A stretch of 64,000 nucleotides of DNA from Dipteronia dyeriana (GCA_032871835.1 CM065300.1:4841768-4905767), one strand, 5' to 3'. Counted from the first letter of the stretch, positions 1 to 11,469 are shown. The notes: generated from the sequence alone by a model not told the origin. Numbers and translations: made by a program.

Positions 1-575
1 ATTAGTTTGTTTGCTATATCTTCAAAACATATGTTTGAACTCTCATGCATCAAGATTGGCTTCATGTGCGCATAGGATGGTGGAAGGGACCAGATTAGTC
101 TTAAACATTTATCTTCTTTATCAATCTTCACTTCAATCGACTTTAATTCGGAAACTATCCCATTGAGAACTCCCAGATGATCAAAAATTTTCGTACCTTC
201 AGACATCTGCAGCGTGTGAAACTGCTCCTTCAGGTAGAATCAGTTACAGACGATCTTCGATTGATACAATTCTTCAAGCCTCTCCCAAAGTTCTTTCGCT
301 GAATATGTCCCTTGAATATTTACAATAACATTCTTGGCTAAGCTCAATCGTATCGCAGTTGCAGCCTTCTTGTCTAGATCTTCCCATTCATCATCGCTCA
401 TCACCGATTTTCCAGAACCAGTACCAGCTGTTTCTTTTCTAGAATCTCCAGAGCTTTCAGGGTTCTCAGGGGTCAGCTTGCCCTTCAATGCCTTGTGTAA
501 ACCGCATTGGATTAGTAGATCTTTGACTTGAACCTGCCACAAGCCAAAGTTAATTTTTCCATCAAACTTCTCACC
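1..575 (-). pseudogene. Ty1/copia gag N-terminal fragment, runs off the window edge
   Basis: Read on the minus strand from about 575, the frame gives the start of a plant copia Gag (UBN2 / gag-polypeptide family): FDGKINFG, WQVQVKDLL, then LW-rich helices, LKEQFHTLQM, and a WSLPPSY motif near the edge. This family packages Ty1/copia RNA. The frame is open to base 1 except for one TGA at 240-242, just before the LKEQFHTLQM block, so the copy is dead or needs readthrough. No copia LTR or leader lies upstream; the sequence changes near 575 into the antisense gene of a Ty3/gypsy element. The rest of the element, if any, lies left of the window. The family call is firm; the origin of the junction is inferred. 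Confidence 0.8.
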
Positions 576-636
576 CCGAGAAACTTTAAGAGGACGAGAC
601 GGTGAACTAACTGCCTTTCACTTCTCACCCCGAGAA
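567..636. repeat. 16-bp direct repeat at the copia / gypsy junction
   Basis: The 16-mer CTTCTCACCCCGAGAA occurs at 567-582 and again at 621-636. The second copy belongs to the gypsy antisense gene (a close match lies at about 62124-62139 in element B). The first sits where copia gag homology stops. It is therefore a candidate crossover or template-switch site joining the two elements. Confidence 0.6.
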
Positions 637-2225
637 CGGTGGAAGTTAAGATCAGCAGCAGGATCTTTCTGCGGATCCTCCCGAAAAGACTCAAAGAATT
701 CGGCACCTGCAGGCACTTGATCCGTCAGGACGTTACCACCGTCGCCGGCTTCAAACCGTCCAACAGGCTATTCACCCGAGCCTTCACATCACCTCTCCCT
801 ATTATCAGGAAGTGGGGTATCGGTTGGCTCAATTTGGCCACTCGGACCAGCAGACTCCTAAGCAGACGGTTGGGCGCCTTGATGAACGTATTCGGGGATC
901 TGTTCCTCAGCAACGTCTGTTTCCTCATCAGACTCGGAAGGGGCAATTCCTTTATCACCTTGACGGGAAGCTTCTTTTCAGCTCGCCTGTAAAATAGACT
1001 TCACCTGGCGAGCCTGAAGATCGCTGACGACGTCTGTATCGAACACTAAAAAAAAAGGAAAATTTCATATCACGAAACGAAAAGCTTCTAAGTACAGTAG
1101 GAAAGGTTTTGAATCACTTACATCGTCAGCGATGTCCCGAAATCTGTCTGAAGAAGCCGAGCCTTATCATATCCTCCTCTTTAAAAATATAGCTCTTGAT
1201 CATCTTCTCCAAAGTACGAACAGCAGCTCGGGTCAGCCTCTTCAGCTCATCGTAGCTGTAGTCAATTACCTTATTGTTCCACACCTCGGGGGAACAGATC
1301 CAATAGTGACATTAAGCCCGAGAGCCCCTCCAGCGAAAAACCAACTGTTATTCCAGTACTTGTTGGATGTGGGGAATCCCCATATAAAACCCCTCTTTTT
1401 AGGGTCATCAGAGGTTTTGACCTCCCGATTCACCTTCGCTCCCTCGGGGATCCAGCCATCCAGTGGAGTAGATGTAAGAAAATAAGTCCCCGTTTTGTTA
1501 ACTTGCCTCAGCGTGAAGAAATGCCTGATTTCATTTGGGGAGGGTGGTGAAAGGTTCATCCTACTGAACATATACCACATACACATCAAGATTTTATAAC
1601 TATTCGGGGCCAACTGAGCTGGGGCTATCCCTGCTTCAGCCAAAAACCAGGCAATGAATGGCTGAAAGGGAAGTGTGACACCACAGCATATCATTGATCC
1701 ATAAATCGCGACCATACTCTCAGGAGAATTCCATGCAGCTCTATCCTCCGCAGGAACCAGAGTGACCAAGTAGGGCAGATCGAATCGGGAGCGGCATTTC
1801 TCTATTTCAGCTGGCCCGACCACATTCGGCTCAGTATCAAAACCACTCGGGCGAGTATCAGAAAAAGAAAGACGGGACGCTCTGGAAACCTCTTCAACAT
1901 CACTCTCGTTAACAGCTTGTTCCCTGATCTGAACGCCACTCGAGCCGTGCTTGTGTACTTGACTTTTGCTCTGATGTTTACCCATCCTTCGTAAATGTAC
2001 CATTTGATTAGAAACATCAGATTCAGAACTGGATGAAGAATCAGAATTGGACACAGAAAATTCGACATCGGGGTAAAGCCCCGAGATATCGACTCCTAAA
2101 AATGGAGGTTCTCCATCAGGGATTTCCCCCAGTAACCTACGAATACAGGAAACCAGTTGGAAATTTCCCCGATCTAGTTCATCAAGAGCAACATTAAAAA
2201 GATGATGACGGGAAGATGGGTCCAT
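583..2225 (-). pseudogene. Antisense gene of Tat-type gypsy element C (PF04195-like), truncated
   Basis: Exon 1 runs 2225-1122. It begins MDPSSRHHLF, has a Ser-rich stretch near residues 58-70, then a conserved block (SPPSPNEIRHFFTLRQV, GFIWGFPTSNKYW, WFFAGGALGL) that resembles the Pfam family 'putative gypsy type transposon' (PF04195). A probable intron follows at 1121-1046 (GTAAGT donor, polypyrimidine tract ending TTTTAG), and exon 2 starts at 1045. Exon 1 is 1104 nt against 1141 nt in elements A and B. The net loss of 37 nt lies near 1290, after GLNVTIGS, and shifts the frame. Exon 2 is further broken and ends at the copia junction. The gene lies antisense to its element, whose 3' LTR follows at 2708. 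The role of this protein is unknown. Confidence 0.7.
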
Positions 2226-2694
2226 CGTTACTAACCTTGAACAGGAAAACTGGTGCAGAATCTTCTATGGAGAGCGATTCGTTGTAAAGATAAGGCTGGA
2301 AAAATCTCTAGTCTTCTTAAAAAAAATAGAATGAGCCGATGCTTACTAAGTAAAGAATTTAAAGGAGATAGCGGCACGAAACCCTAGAACTTCGAAGTGG
2401 GAGAAAAATGATGAACTTTGATGACATGTGGCACTCGAGGAAACACGTGAGTCGTTTTCTCATAAATGATATAGTATAACGAAGAGGCAAAAGGACACTT
2501 GTCGAAGAAAGAACTGGTGTTTGACATTACATGCCGAAACGTCGCCGTCAAAAGATCTCGCGTGAGGCAACGAATTGAATTAGTAAGGTCATCATTAAAA
2601 CACGCCATCATGATAAGACGGTTACTCTGGCACAAATAAATTGAGATGATTAAAATACTCTTACCCGAAATGAAATTTTACTCAACAAAAGTAT

Positions 2695-2707
2695 TTTAAG
2701 GGGGTAT
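2695..2707 (+). promoter_or_regulatory. Polypurine tract of element C
   Basis: The A/G-rich stretch ending AAGGGGGTAT lies directly before the TGTCG start of the LTR. This is the expected primer site for plus-strand DNA synthesis. The same tract, reverse-complemented, borders the 3' LTR of element A at 43495-43505. It fixes the orientation of element C as plus. Confidence 0.75.
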
Positions 2708-3594
2708 TGTCGTATGTGAATTTTACCAAGCATACACGTCATTGACAGGGAGGAGAAAATTGCCAGGTGGACACCGAAATAGGCACTCAAGAAATATCCT
2801 ACGAGGCATCATTAAAGAGAAGAAAGCCCGAGTAAACAGGTAGCATGGCAAGGCGTACTCGGGATCGACTAAAATTACTCCGAATCAATTTAAATACCGG
2901 GGATTAACAAAAAATCATCTTCTACTCGGGCTTAAACGGCTCTACTCGGGACCAACAAGTGTTATTCTTACTCGGGATAAATGCGACCAGGGTAAGAAAC
3001 TTGGTGCTTAATTCACACGGATTAAGTCATTAAATACGCGAAGATATCCATCAGGAAGAATCCCAAAGAGAACAGAATACTGAGCTAGAAGAATCCTCAA
3101 TCAGGAAACAACTTGATTTCACTGCAAAGACTACACTCTTATAAGGAAACAAGTCCAAATAAAACCGCACTACTAGAATCTCACTCGACTTCCATAAAAG
3201 ACTCTGAAACAGGAAAGAAGACAATCAACCTCAAGCAAGTAACCGAATCACAATTAAATACAAAGATCATGTATTACTTGTACAAAGCAGATTAGGGTTC
3301 TATAAACATATAAATAGACTCATTATCTCGTTCAGAAAAGATATACACAACAAGCGACAGAAAAATACAGAGAGAAGAAAAAGAGATCGAGAGCTTGTAA
3401 ACCTCATATTTTCATAATGGATTTTGGATTGGTTGATCCATCAACCACCCGTGGACGTTTCTCCGGTCATCGGAGTTTTACCACGTAAAACTTGTGTCTT
3501 CGTTACTCTCTCTGAATCTCTTTCTCTTTGAATTAATAGTCGAAATCCAATCCCTGTTGGCTTTTCTGATACAATTCAGAAATTAACACCAACA
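2708..3594 (+). mobile_element. 3' LTR of Tat-type gypsy element C (887 bp)
   Basis: The LTR starts TGTCGTATGTGAATTTTACC and ends AACACCAACA. It aligns along its whole length with the LTR of element A (42619-43494, reverse strand) and of element B (53331-54200, plus strand). Shared landmarks are the CAAGCATACACGTCATTGAC block, several CTCGGG repeats, a TATAAATAGA box near 3310, and the CTTGTAAA-to-ACCACC segment near 3395-3450. The end differs from A and B (AACACCAACA against CGCGTCAACA), suggesting a somewhat diverged subfamily. What follows at 3595 is not a primer-binding site, so this is the right end of a copy. Confidence 0.85.
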
Positions 3595-4344
3595 AGAATA
3601 TAACCTACCGACAACTCTCCACTTACATCCATTTTGTTCTACCTAAACCTGCTTCTTATATGCGATAAAATTTACGGCCCATCGGATCTAAAAAACTCGA
3701 CATTGAAAATGTGATATACATAACAAAAATGCATGCATCATATTTAACACTGTCATGCCATATCTTCCATGGTTACGTAACACCGATATATTTTCAATGA
3801 TTGTATACATCACTCAACAATTCATCCATGTAATAGAGATTTTCTTTTATATCTTCTTTCGCTTTATACTATAATTGTAGAAAAAGATGTTCAATATTAA
3901 TATTATTTTCAGGTTCACCTACCTTTAGAAAAAGATGTTCAATATTAATATTATTTTCAGGTTCACCTACCTTAACAACTTTAAGTGACCGTTCATATTA
4001 TTATACGATTAAAAAGTTCAAGTGTGAGTGTTGCATATTCTTAAAATATTTTTGTTTTTGATTTACCTAGTTCCAATGTAAATATTGTCTTTTATAAACA
4101 CTAATTTATTTTAAAAAATATATATAATTAAAAAATGGTGTCAGACGCTGTATTTGGTTCTCGTATAATGTATAATTTATAATTCAGTAAAGACCAAATA
4201 TCTAAAATTGTAAAAATGGCAGCTCTCAATATTTCTATATGAACTATATTTTGGTGAGTCAATAGTTCAATATATAGGTTTAAAGTTTAAAGGTGCATTT
4301 TAGAATGATTTTGTAATCATTAAAATTGTTTTCATTGAAATGTA
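3595..4344. other. Intergenic DNA, first copy of a duplicated segment
   Basis: No gene is seen. From about 3635 the sequence matches, with gaps, the DNA at 12980-13735: the shared landmarks include the TCCATTTTGTTCTACMTAAACC block and the GGTTTAAAGTTTAAAGGTGCATTTTAGAATGATTTTG block. A 48-bp unit is tandemly doubled at 3880-3974. About 0.9 kb present in the second copy (about 13740-14660) is missing here. Confidence 0.6.
3880..3974. repeat. 48-bp tandem duplication
   Basis: The unit starting GAAAAAGATGTTCAATATTA at 3880 is repeated at 3928 with almost no change. Near identity implies a recent slippage or repair event. Confidence 0.85.
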
Positions 4345-4617
4345 TATCAAACTATATATGTGCATGGGAGCTAGCATAATATATATTATATATACACAGA
4401 CCGTTTAGTTTGGCTAAGTATGAACCATTGAGATTTGAGAAGAATCGCACAGAAATTGAAGACTCCATAATATATACTTTTCACTTTTCAGGAGTTGGCT
4501 TCCTGGATTCAACTTCAAGGGCAGCTGAGGCATCATATATACCTGCAAGAGAATTTGGTAATTAAGACAACAAATTAATATATATGTAGGAAATTATTAA
4601 AAGAATTCATTTATGTG
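4345..4617 (+). repeat. Highly conserved 273-bp module, copy 1 (possible exon at 4492-4557)
   Basis: This stretch matches 14667-14943 with only a handful of differences, far better than the flanks. Inside it, a polypyrimidine-ended TTTTCAG acceptor precedes 4492 and a GTAATT donor follows 4557. The 66 nt between are exactly 22 codons in phase 0 (ELASWIQLQGQL...LQENL), but two other frames are open too. It could be an internal exon of a gene otherwise lost, or simply a young duplicate. I do not recognise the protein. Confidence 0.5.
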
Positions 4618-5506
4618 TGATGACAGCTGAGGAGGTATTGAAATTAAAAATTATTATTAAAAACCCATAACTCATGCTTTTCTCCTTCATTTGTTTTATT
4701 TTTACAGGATGGTTTAATGAAAACTCTCCAAATTCCAAACTCTTCAAAAGCATTTAACTAAGGCGTTTTTAACAAAATATAGTAAGAAAGTAATTAAATA
4801 ACAGTTCCAAACCAAAACAAGCCAGATCGAAGCAAGTTAAGCTAATGATCCTGAACAAGCTAATGCATTTCTCATACAACAACATAAGACAAACATTCCA
4901 AATAACTAGGTTTAAACAAGTTCTAAGAAAGCCTTTTAAGATCCATCACAGCTAGCAACTCCGATCACCATATATACTTTGAAAGTGGAAATAACCCCTC
5001 ACCCCATCAAACCAGGCAACTAACATTGAAATTTCGATTTAGCCATTCAAGCATCCACATTAACTTATGAAAATCCCCATAAGTTGGACAAACGAGTCAT
5101 TGGTTCCCATATCAGACGTGACCAAATTGAATCACAAACAAAACATTGCAGATTGAATCAAAGTACACAACTAGCTAAAGTATAACCAAGATCATGCAAA
5201 TTTTCACTTATATCGAGATGGGCAAGGTTTAAGTCATGCCCAAAATTAACTTATACATCTCTACGTACGTGCAGTATGTGCAATACAATTAAACTAATTA
5301 CTCGAATTTTAATTTTATATTATATGATATGCTAAAAGAGAAAAAAACTGAGAATAATAAAAAAATTGATTTTTTTTAAAATAAAAAACAGTGTGATTTG
5401 TATAAAATAAACCTATTGGGAAAATACTTTTCCAAATAGCAATGTAATATCCTGATGCAACAATTAGAAGAGAAGTTTATAGATAATTGATTCAAAATAA
5501 TCAACC
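4618..5506. other. Intergenic DNA, no feature recognised
   Basis: The stretch is AT-rich with stop codons in all frames and no splice-framed coding potential that I can see. 4740-5240 is somewhat less AT-rich than its surroundings but shows no motif I recognise. Confidence 0.5.
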
Positions 5507-5979
5507 TGTCACACCAAAAATAACCGAGTCAGGCTGAGATCCCATGACATCTCAGTCTCCTCTTGACGCAGTGAAAACGTAAAAAGAACTATACGGACGT
5601 CTAAGTTCTATTGAAACTGGAATCCACCGGAAAGAAAATAAGAAACAAGGCTGAATTTTCATTGAAATAATGAACTGATGAGCCTTTCGGCTTACAAGAC
5701 TATTTAAATTGAAAACTCTAACCCGAATCCTTGTTGGACAAGAAACGGGATTACATACCAAAAGCTGTCATAAATAGCGAAACTATCAAAAATAGCGAAA
5801 TCACAAAAGTTACGGAAATAAAATATACTAACGACCATAAACAAGCCGGAATTAACGGTAGGTGATTCTGGCTTGTCAAAGTCAACTTATGACTAAAAAG
5901 GAAATTTCATAAAAAGGAAAAAACTGCGATTTCGGGGCCTAAATGATGGAATTTGACCGAAAAAAGTCGTGCCTCAACA
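5507..5979 (-). mobile_element. Possible solo LTR, unclassified
   Basis: The block has TG...CA-like ends on the minus strand (TGTTGAGGCACG near 5979, GGTGTGACA at 5507). It also has a TATTTAAATAG box (about 5700-5710) followed by an unstructured leader, as in an LTR promoter. No matching 5-bp target duplication was found and no partner copy lies in the window, so the boundaries are tentative. It could also be an ordinary promoter fragment. Confidence 0.3.
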
Positions 5980-6199
5980 CCGAATGTGTTGTTTTTTGAA
6001 GATCTCGTCGATTGCCTTCAATTAAAGTCATTTATTTTTGGATTTATAATGGTTACACAAAGCCATGTAGTAGTCAGCCACTTGTTCTATATGACCTCTT
6101 CTCTTGTTAAGAAAATAAGATGGATTAGAGTGAGGAAGACAATTTAAAACAAATTGGGTAAATCCATGCATGGAATATATAGGAATAATTAACTAGGCA

Positions 6200-7410
6200 C
6201 TAATTATTCAATAATTATGAATTTAGTTTTGTGATTTTTGGGTTGATTCACAAAACATTTATATATAATACAAGCAAAGGCCACACAAACAGGGCAGAAA
6301 AACAGAAAAACAGAAAAACAGAAAAGAAACCCAACAAGCAGAAAAACCACCGGTAAACTGAAACACAGCAGGAAAAACAACCCCAACACCAAAGCAAGAC
6401 AAAGACCAACCATAACCACAGCAAAGCAGGGGGGGAAATCAAAAATCACCCCACTCTACGAAATCTCCAAAAGAATTAGATCCCATCTTTACCAAACTAT
6501 CCGCGAAGGAATTAAAAACTCTAGATTCATAGATCACCTCAACATCACCAAGAGAACTCATGATATTGCGAACATCAGTGATGAGGTTAAAATGATCTAG
6601 ACTCCCAAAGTCATCCTTATTAGCCCATGACACCGCCTTCTTCGAATCACTAACAATAGAAATGAAGCGGCCTCTGAGATTTGGATTCGAAAGGCACAAA
6701 TCCAAAGCTGTTTTGATTGCCCAAATCTCCGCAGCATTGGAATCAAGAACCCCCAAATGAAAGGAAAACAAGCACAAGATCCTTCCGTTGGAGTCTCTCA
6801 AAACCCCGCCCGTACCGGCCGGCTCTGGATTTCCTAAAACCGACCCATCTACATTAAATTTAAGGTGACCAGCTGGCGGGGCATTCCAGTCCAATAATCT
6901 CTACTTAGATTTCAAGATATCAATACAAAACTCCTTCAGGTTCAGCAGAAGAGTTTGAATGGCATCCATAGACCCTTTTCCAAGATATTTGAACCACCAA
7001 ACCACCCTTAATTTAACCTCATCTGCAGCTTTCATGACATTCTGTTCGATATCCTAAAAAACTAGCTTATTTCTAACTTCCCAAATCGTCCAAACAATAG
7101 TGCAAAACAAGGAATTCCACGCTCTTTCATGTTTGAAAGCCGGACAAAGACCACTCCAAGCCTCCAGCCACTTTGACAGAATTAGTAAAACAAAATTGAA
7201 CTCCCCACCAGCCCATGCACTGTTTCCATAGAGACATTGACCAAGAACACTTAAGAAAAAGATGATCAACTGATTCCAAACTCAAAGGACACTCAAAACT
7301 TGGCAAGTTTATCATACCAGACTTCAACAACACCTCTCTTACAAAGATCTTACCTCTCCACAGCTGCCACAATAAAAACTCAACCTTTGGAGGACATATG
7401 TCTTTCCATT
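6200..7410 (-). pseudogene. L1-type LINE 3' fragment: zf-RVT and RNase H domains
   Basis: Read right to left, about 7410-7050 encodes the zinc-binding region after the reverse transcriptase of plant LINEs (zf-RVT, PF13966): FLLWQLWRGKIFVRE, then CPLSLESVDHLFLKCSWS with the Cys/His set, then IVWTIWEVRNKLVF. A frameshift near 7200 splits it. Then 6894-6439 gives an RNase H domain (RVT_3, PF13456): WNAPPAGHLKFNVDGS with the first Asp, GTGGVLRDSNG, the Glu in NAAEIWAIKTAL, SDSKKAVSW with the next Asp, and a C-terminal ADSLVKMG. The catalytic residues are present, but the reverse transcriptase and endonuclease are absent, so this is a 5'-truncated dead copy. No clear poly(A) tail was found. Confidence 0.8.
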
Positions 7411-9015
7411 ACAGCTTAGAAGTATGAAATTTAGATACCGAAGCAAAGGCCACACATAATATAAAAAACACAAAATCCAACAAGTCAAGACCTTGTTTAA
7501 TTTGTTTTCCATCCAATATCAAATTTTGGTCCAAGCTCCAAGGTTTTTAGAACATCTCCGATAAAAAAATGGCTTGTATATGAATTAGTATTGACATGAC
7601 AACAATGTTAAGAGACTTGCTTTTTATGTGGTATAAATATGGATTTGATAGACAATCAATTTAAAATTTGACCATCAATACTTCCGTTTAAAACACATTT
7701 TGTTTTAATGAATTGTTCAATTTTATTTCATATTTTATTTTATTATTTTATTTCCTTATCAAAAATAGATGAAAAATTAATATCAATTTTAAATGTTTGC
7801 TGAATCAACCTAGAAAAAGGTCGTACAATAGGCCTTCTGAAAGTGGATGGTCATGTTGACAATAACTAATATATTTTTTACCACGCCAGTTTGAGGTTGA
7901 ATATGTATAGTTGTATTGGATAAAGATTTTTTAACAGAATATTTATTAATCCTAAGTGGTATCTTTTTTTTTTATAAATCACATTTATATCGGAGACTTT
8001 TCACGCTCTTCCCTTTTCACGCTCTTCCCTTGCCATGTCACCAGCTTGTCGAGGACATTCTCCACGTGTAATGTTTTTTTCCCTAGTATTTTTATTTGTA
8101 AGTACTAGTTCATTGTTATCATTTTATAACCCAAGTTCTATTAATTTGTTTTTGTTCCTACATTTGCAAGTTAAAGATATTGTTGCCATGCTTAATTGCT
8201 ACGAGAATCCATACAATAATTAATGGTGAGCATATGTGAGATGAAATATAATACATGTACATTCAATAATTTAAGGGTCTTAAAATTATTACAATTATTT
8301 TGGGATTTTGGAGAGGAAAATAAGATTCAAATTTACAATATTAATGGTTCATGTGCAATGAACAAACCACTACATCAACCTCATATCTCATATCGTTTAA
8401 AACAAAATATCTCTTAAAATCGTGAAATCTCTTTAAACTTCTCTAAATACTCATTACAAATATTATCACATGATCTACTTAAATTTTAGTCAAACCAAGC
8501 CAGCTCAAATTTGTTAAGAGAGTCTATATAAGGATAGTTATCAAATAAAAGTAAATTGATAGTATTATAGATCTTTATAAGATAGGATCTTCAATTTGAT
8601 TGTTGTTTTTAAAAGGGGTAAACCGGTAAAGTATTTATTTAAAGGAACTAGTTATGATTTGTTTTTAAACGATGTTTTAAAAATGGTGAAAAATAATAAA
8701 AAGTTTTTTCCAACTTTTTAGTTATACTTTTTAAAAACTAATTTTTTATTTTTAAAAACAATTTTGTAAATCTAATAACCAAGAATCATTAAAGTTGTTT
8801 TTTTATTTTTAAAAGCAGAAAAACATTTTAATTTCAAACAGCCCCTAAGATTCTATGAGAAACTTCACTTGTGATCACTATTCTTTACTTGTTGAGATGC
8901 TGTATGGGAATTGAAAACTGAATATTTGCCAACCGCAAACATGTATCGATCAGCAACTTGGTGGTCTCTCTGCACCACCTGAATCTAAATTCTAATTCTT
9001 TCCGATTTCATTCAA
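7411..9015. other. Intergenic DNA 3' of the Rossmann gene
   Basis: No gene was found. A 17-bp unit (TTTTCACGCTCTTCCCT) is doubled near 7998-8030. The 8590-8867 stretch is T/A-rich and ends with CAGCCCCTAAGA, whose complement (TCTTAGGGGCTGTTTGAA) resembles the end of many plant hAT-type MITEs, but no matching left end was found. 8870-9015 probably contains the 3' UTR of the gene at 9016. Confidence 0.45.
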
Positions 9016-11415
9016 TCATTCGGATACTCCAAGGAAATGAGCGAAGCTGGGGTACTTCGGCTCCCACTCCAGTTCCTGTCGCGTTTTTGAGTTGTTCAAT
9101 CTCTTACCTAAAGGGTCAGTAGTGCCTGCAGCCATAAAATTAACAGACAAAAGTAGTGTGAATTTGACCGAAGAACAAAGAATAGGTCGCATATGAGAAA
9201 AACTGGAGTGGATAATTACTCCTGATGTATGTTTTTACCTATTTACATATGATCGAGGAGATTACCTGTAAAACCTTCAAACTTTTTACTGAAATTCCCA
9301 CTTTTACTGACCAAATCCATCACTTCTTGCCTGCAAAGAGATTGATAAGAAAAGCCAGCTTAAATGTTTCTTTTTCTGCTTTAAAATATCTGAATAAATG
9401 TTCATATCATGCTAACCTGGAGACGGGATGGTTATCACAACCCAACAAAATTCGGCCCCGAAGCTTTTTCTTCAAAATTGCAACCGAGAGGGAAGCTGCA
9501 TCCTGTTGAAAAAGCACAAATCAGAACATAAACCCAATTCAAAATACAGATACAAATTAAAGAAGGTGCTGAATGAAACGAAACTATATCTGGTAGAAAA
9601 GATAGATTTGATATAATGAAGTTTTCACCTCATAGTGTATCAGATTCAGGATATGATCGGGATGAATTTCAACAGTCCCCTTACCTAACCAATAAACATG
9701 AGCACCTCTATCTGCTTTGTGTAGATAGTTAGGGATGCTACATATATTATACCATTATGCAACAGAAATCCTGGAACTATTTCAAGAATTAAGACCAAAA
9801 AGCTTCACAATTCTATTCTTAAAAGGATATGTAAAGTCCTGCCAATCTAACAACACAACCTCTGAATTCCAGCACCACTTTCTCAGCTTTCAAAAGGACA
9901 TCTGTTCTAGGGCTCCTCCCAATAGGCACAACTGGACTGTCCTGTAAAGAATAATAACACCAGGTGACATTATAAAACACTGTACAGCAAACATGAAAAA
10001 TGAAAATCTCACATATACAGAGAACGCGACATAGTGTCTATTATGTCACCAAAGCGAGTTGGCAGATTCAATTAAAAAGACAGTAACATGTCACTATGTC
10101 GTAGGGGAAGTCTCTTTCGAATTTCTAAGTCTAGGGAAAACGAATTTAAAAACACAGTTATGCAACTATAAAAAAAAAAAATTGTTTATGTTAGATATAA
10201 CACCTCATCACATGGTCCATTGTCATTGCAGTCAAATGGAGCAGAGCTTGATGTGAACAAGAATGAGCCTTCACCATTCCAACTCATTGCAGCAAGCCTG
10301 CTCAATTAGAAGTTCAAAAACCATTAACTCGGGAGAAAGAGACCATAGAGGTATAAAAAATAGGGTTAGGCTAAATCAACATCACAACAATCTATGTGCT
10401 CTTAATATAAGAGTTATAAATGCATTCAAATCACAATCACTGTATTAAAAACACACGAGTGGTTGAGGTGTTGAAGTCAAAATTTAAAGTCACAAATTTA
10501 AGTTAATTTAGCTTAATCCTAAAAAATAATAATAACTTAACATAACAGTTTCAGTCATAATAGAGATTCATATAGTTAAATAACTAGGTAATGCAGACTT
10601 TTTCTTTATAGTTTCATTATGTTCAAAACTTATGTTCCCAAAAAGATAGCAAGCTCGAAAAGGTTCGCATCTTCATTACAATTCCATGCATTTGGGAACA
10701 ATCGCAATTACCTGACATCACCAGGGTAGTCTGAAGAGCGCGATGGTGGCGCGCAAAATATCACATAGGGAAACCGCTGAGTAACTTCACTCCCTTTCAC
10801 ACACGGATTGATCCCCATTTCGATCAATTCTTCATGATGATCAGTAGTCACCGTCTGCCCATAAATTTGACAGCCCGGATGCTCCTACTCAACAAACAAA
10901 CCCTACAATCAGAGTCTCTTTCATTCAAATTATGCACCGGTTCTAATTTTATTGTTCGCTAAATCGTAATCTACACTCAATTCATTCATCAACTAAACTC
11001 CATACAAATAAATCATCACTACAACTCACATTGCAATAGCATAACAGTCATACCTGTCTCCATTGATCAGCCACTAAGCGACCAAGAACACCTGGACCGA
11101 CAATCATCAGATCATTCTCTCCCACCAAACCTGAAGACACACGCTTCACTTCCTCACTCGTTGCACCCAAAAATTTTGAATCAAACAAACTGTCGAACAT
11201 GTAACGAACACGAAAACAAAGCATGTAAAATTACCAACGGTCGATGATGCATTGACTTGAAGAGAAGTGGCCATCGATGACGACGACGATGGTCTGAATT
11301 TGACGGTGCAGATTCGGTTGTTGAAGAAGACGGAGTTTTTGGAAGATAGATATTCGACAAACAAGTAGTGTGTGAGAGCTCTGCTGCTGTGATTCACACA
11401 AGGAACGCTTCCCAT
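9016..11415 (-). CDS. Plastid-type NAD(P)-binding Rossmann-fold protein, nine exons
   Basis: Exons on the minus strand: 11415-11235, 11130-11054, 10884-10712, 10297-10204, 9941-9831, 9718-9629, 9502-9417, 9330-9266, 9125-9016. The phases join into one frame of 987 nt (328 aa plus stop). Residues 1-60 are rich in Ser, Arg and hydroxylated residues (KFRPSSSSSMATSL), like a plastid transit peptide; a second Met lies at 11274. Exon 2 has the dinucleotide-binding turn LMIVGPGVLGRLVADQW. Exon 3 reads EHPGCQIYGQTVTTDHHEEL, as in NAD-dependent epimerase/dehydratase-like proteins of the extended SDR fold (YeeZ-like). The C-terminal half has KADRGAHVYWLGKG and ends near HFLGVSE. All introns but one are GT-AG; intron 5 looks AT-AC. 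The substrate is unknown. The fold call is good; plastid location is inferred from the N-terminus only. Confidence 0.85.
9719..9830 (-). other. Probable U12-type AT-AC intron of the Rossmann gene (112 nt)
   Basis: On the sense strand the exon ends CTTTAC and the intron starts ATATCCTTTT, the exact consensus of the minor-spliceosome 5' splice site. It ends CATCCCTAACTATCTACAC: a CCTAAC branch motif whose branch A is about 10 nt from the AC end, the spacing typical of U12 introns. No GT-AG alternative nearby keeps the frame, whereas this choice joins GLY to KADRGAHVYW in phase 0. Confidence 0.75.
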
Positions 11416-11469
11416 TCAATTGTTGTCGAGTTTGGTGGATTTTCATTTTCGGTTTTGCAGAGATATTAT

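Noticed and set aside
1132..1485. Plus-strand frame of 117 codons in element C
   Set aside because: It is the shadow of the antisense gene and spans its intron.
6204..6449. Hydrophobic Phe/Leu-rich frame (81 codons) on the minus strand
   Set aside because: It lies just 3' of the LINE RNase H stop and reads AACAGAAAA repeats. It is untranslated LINE sequence.
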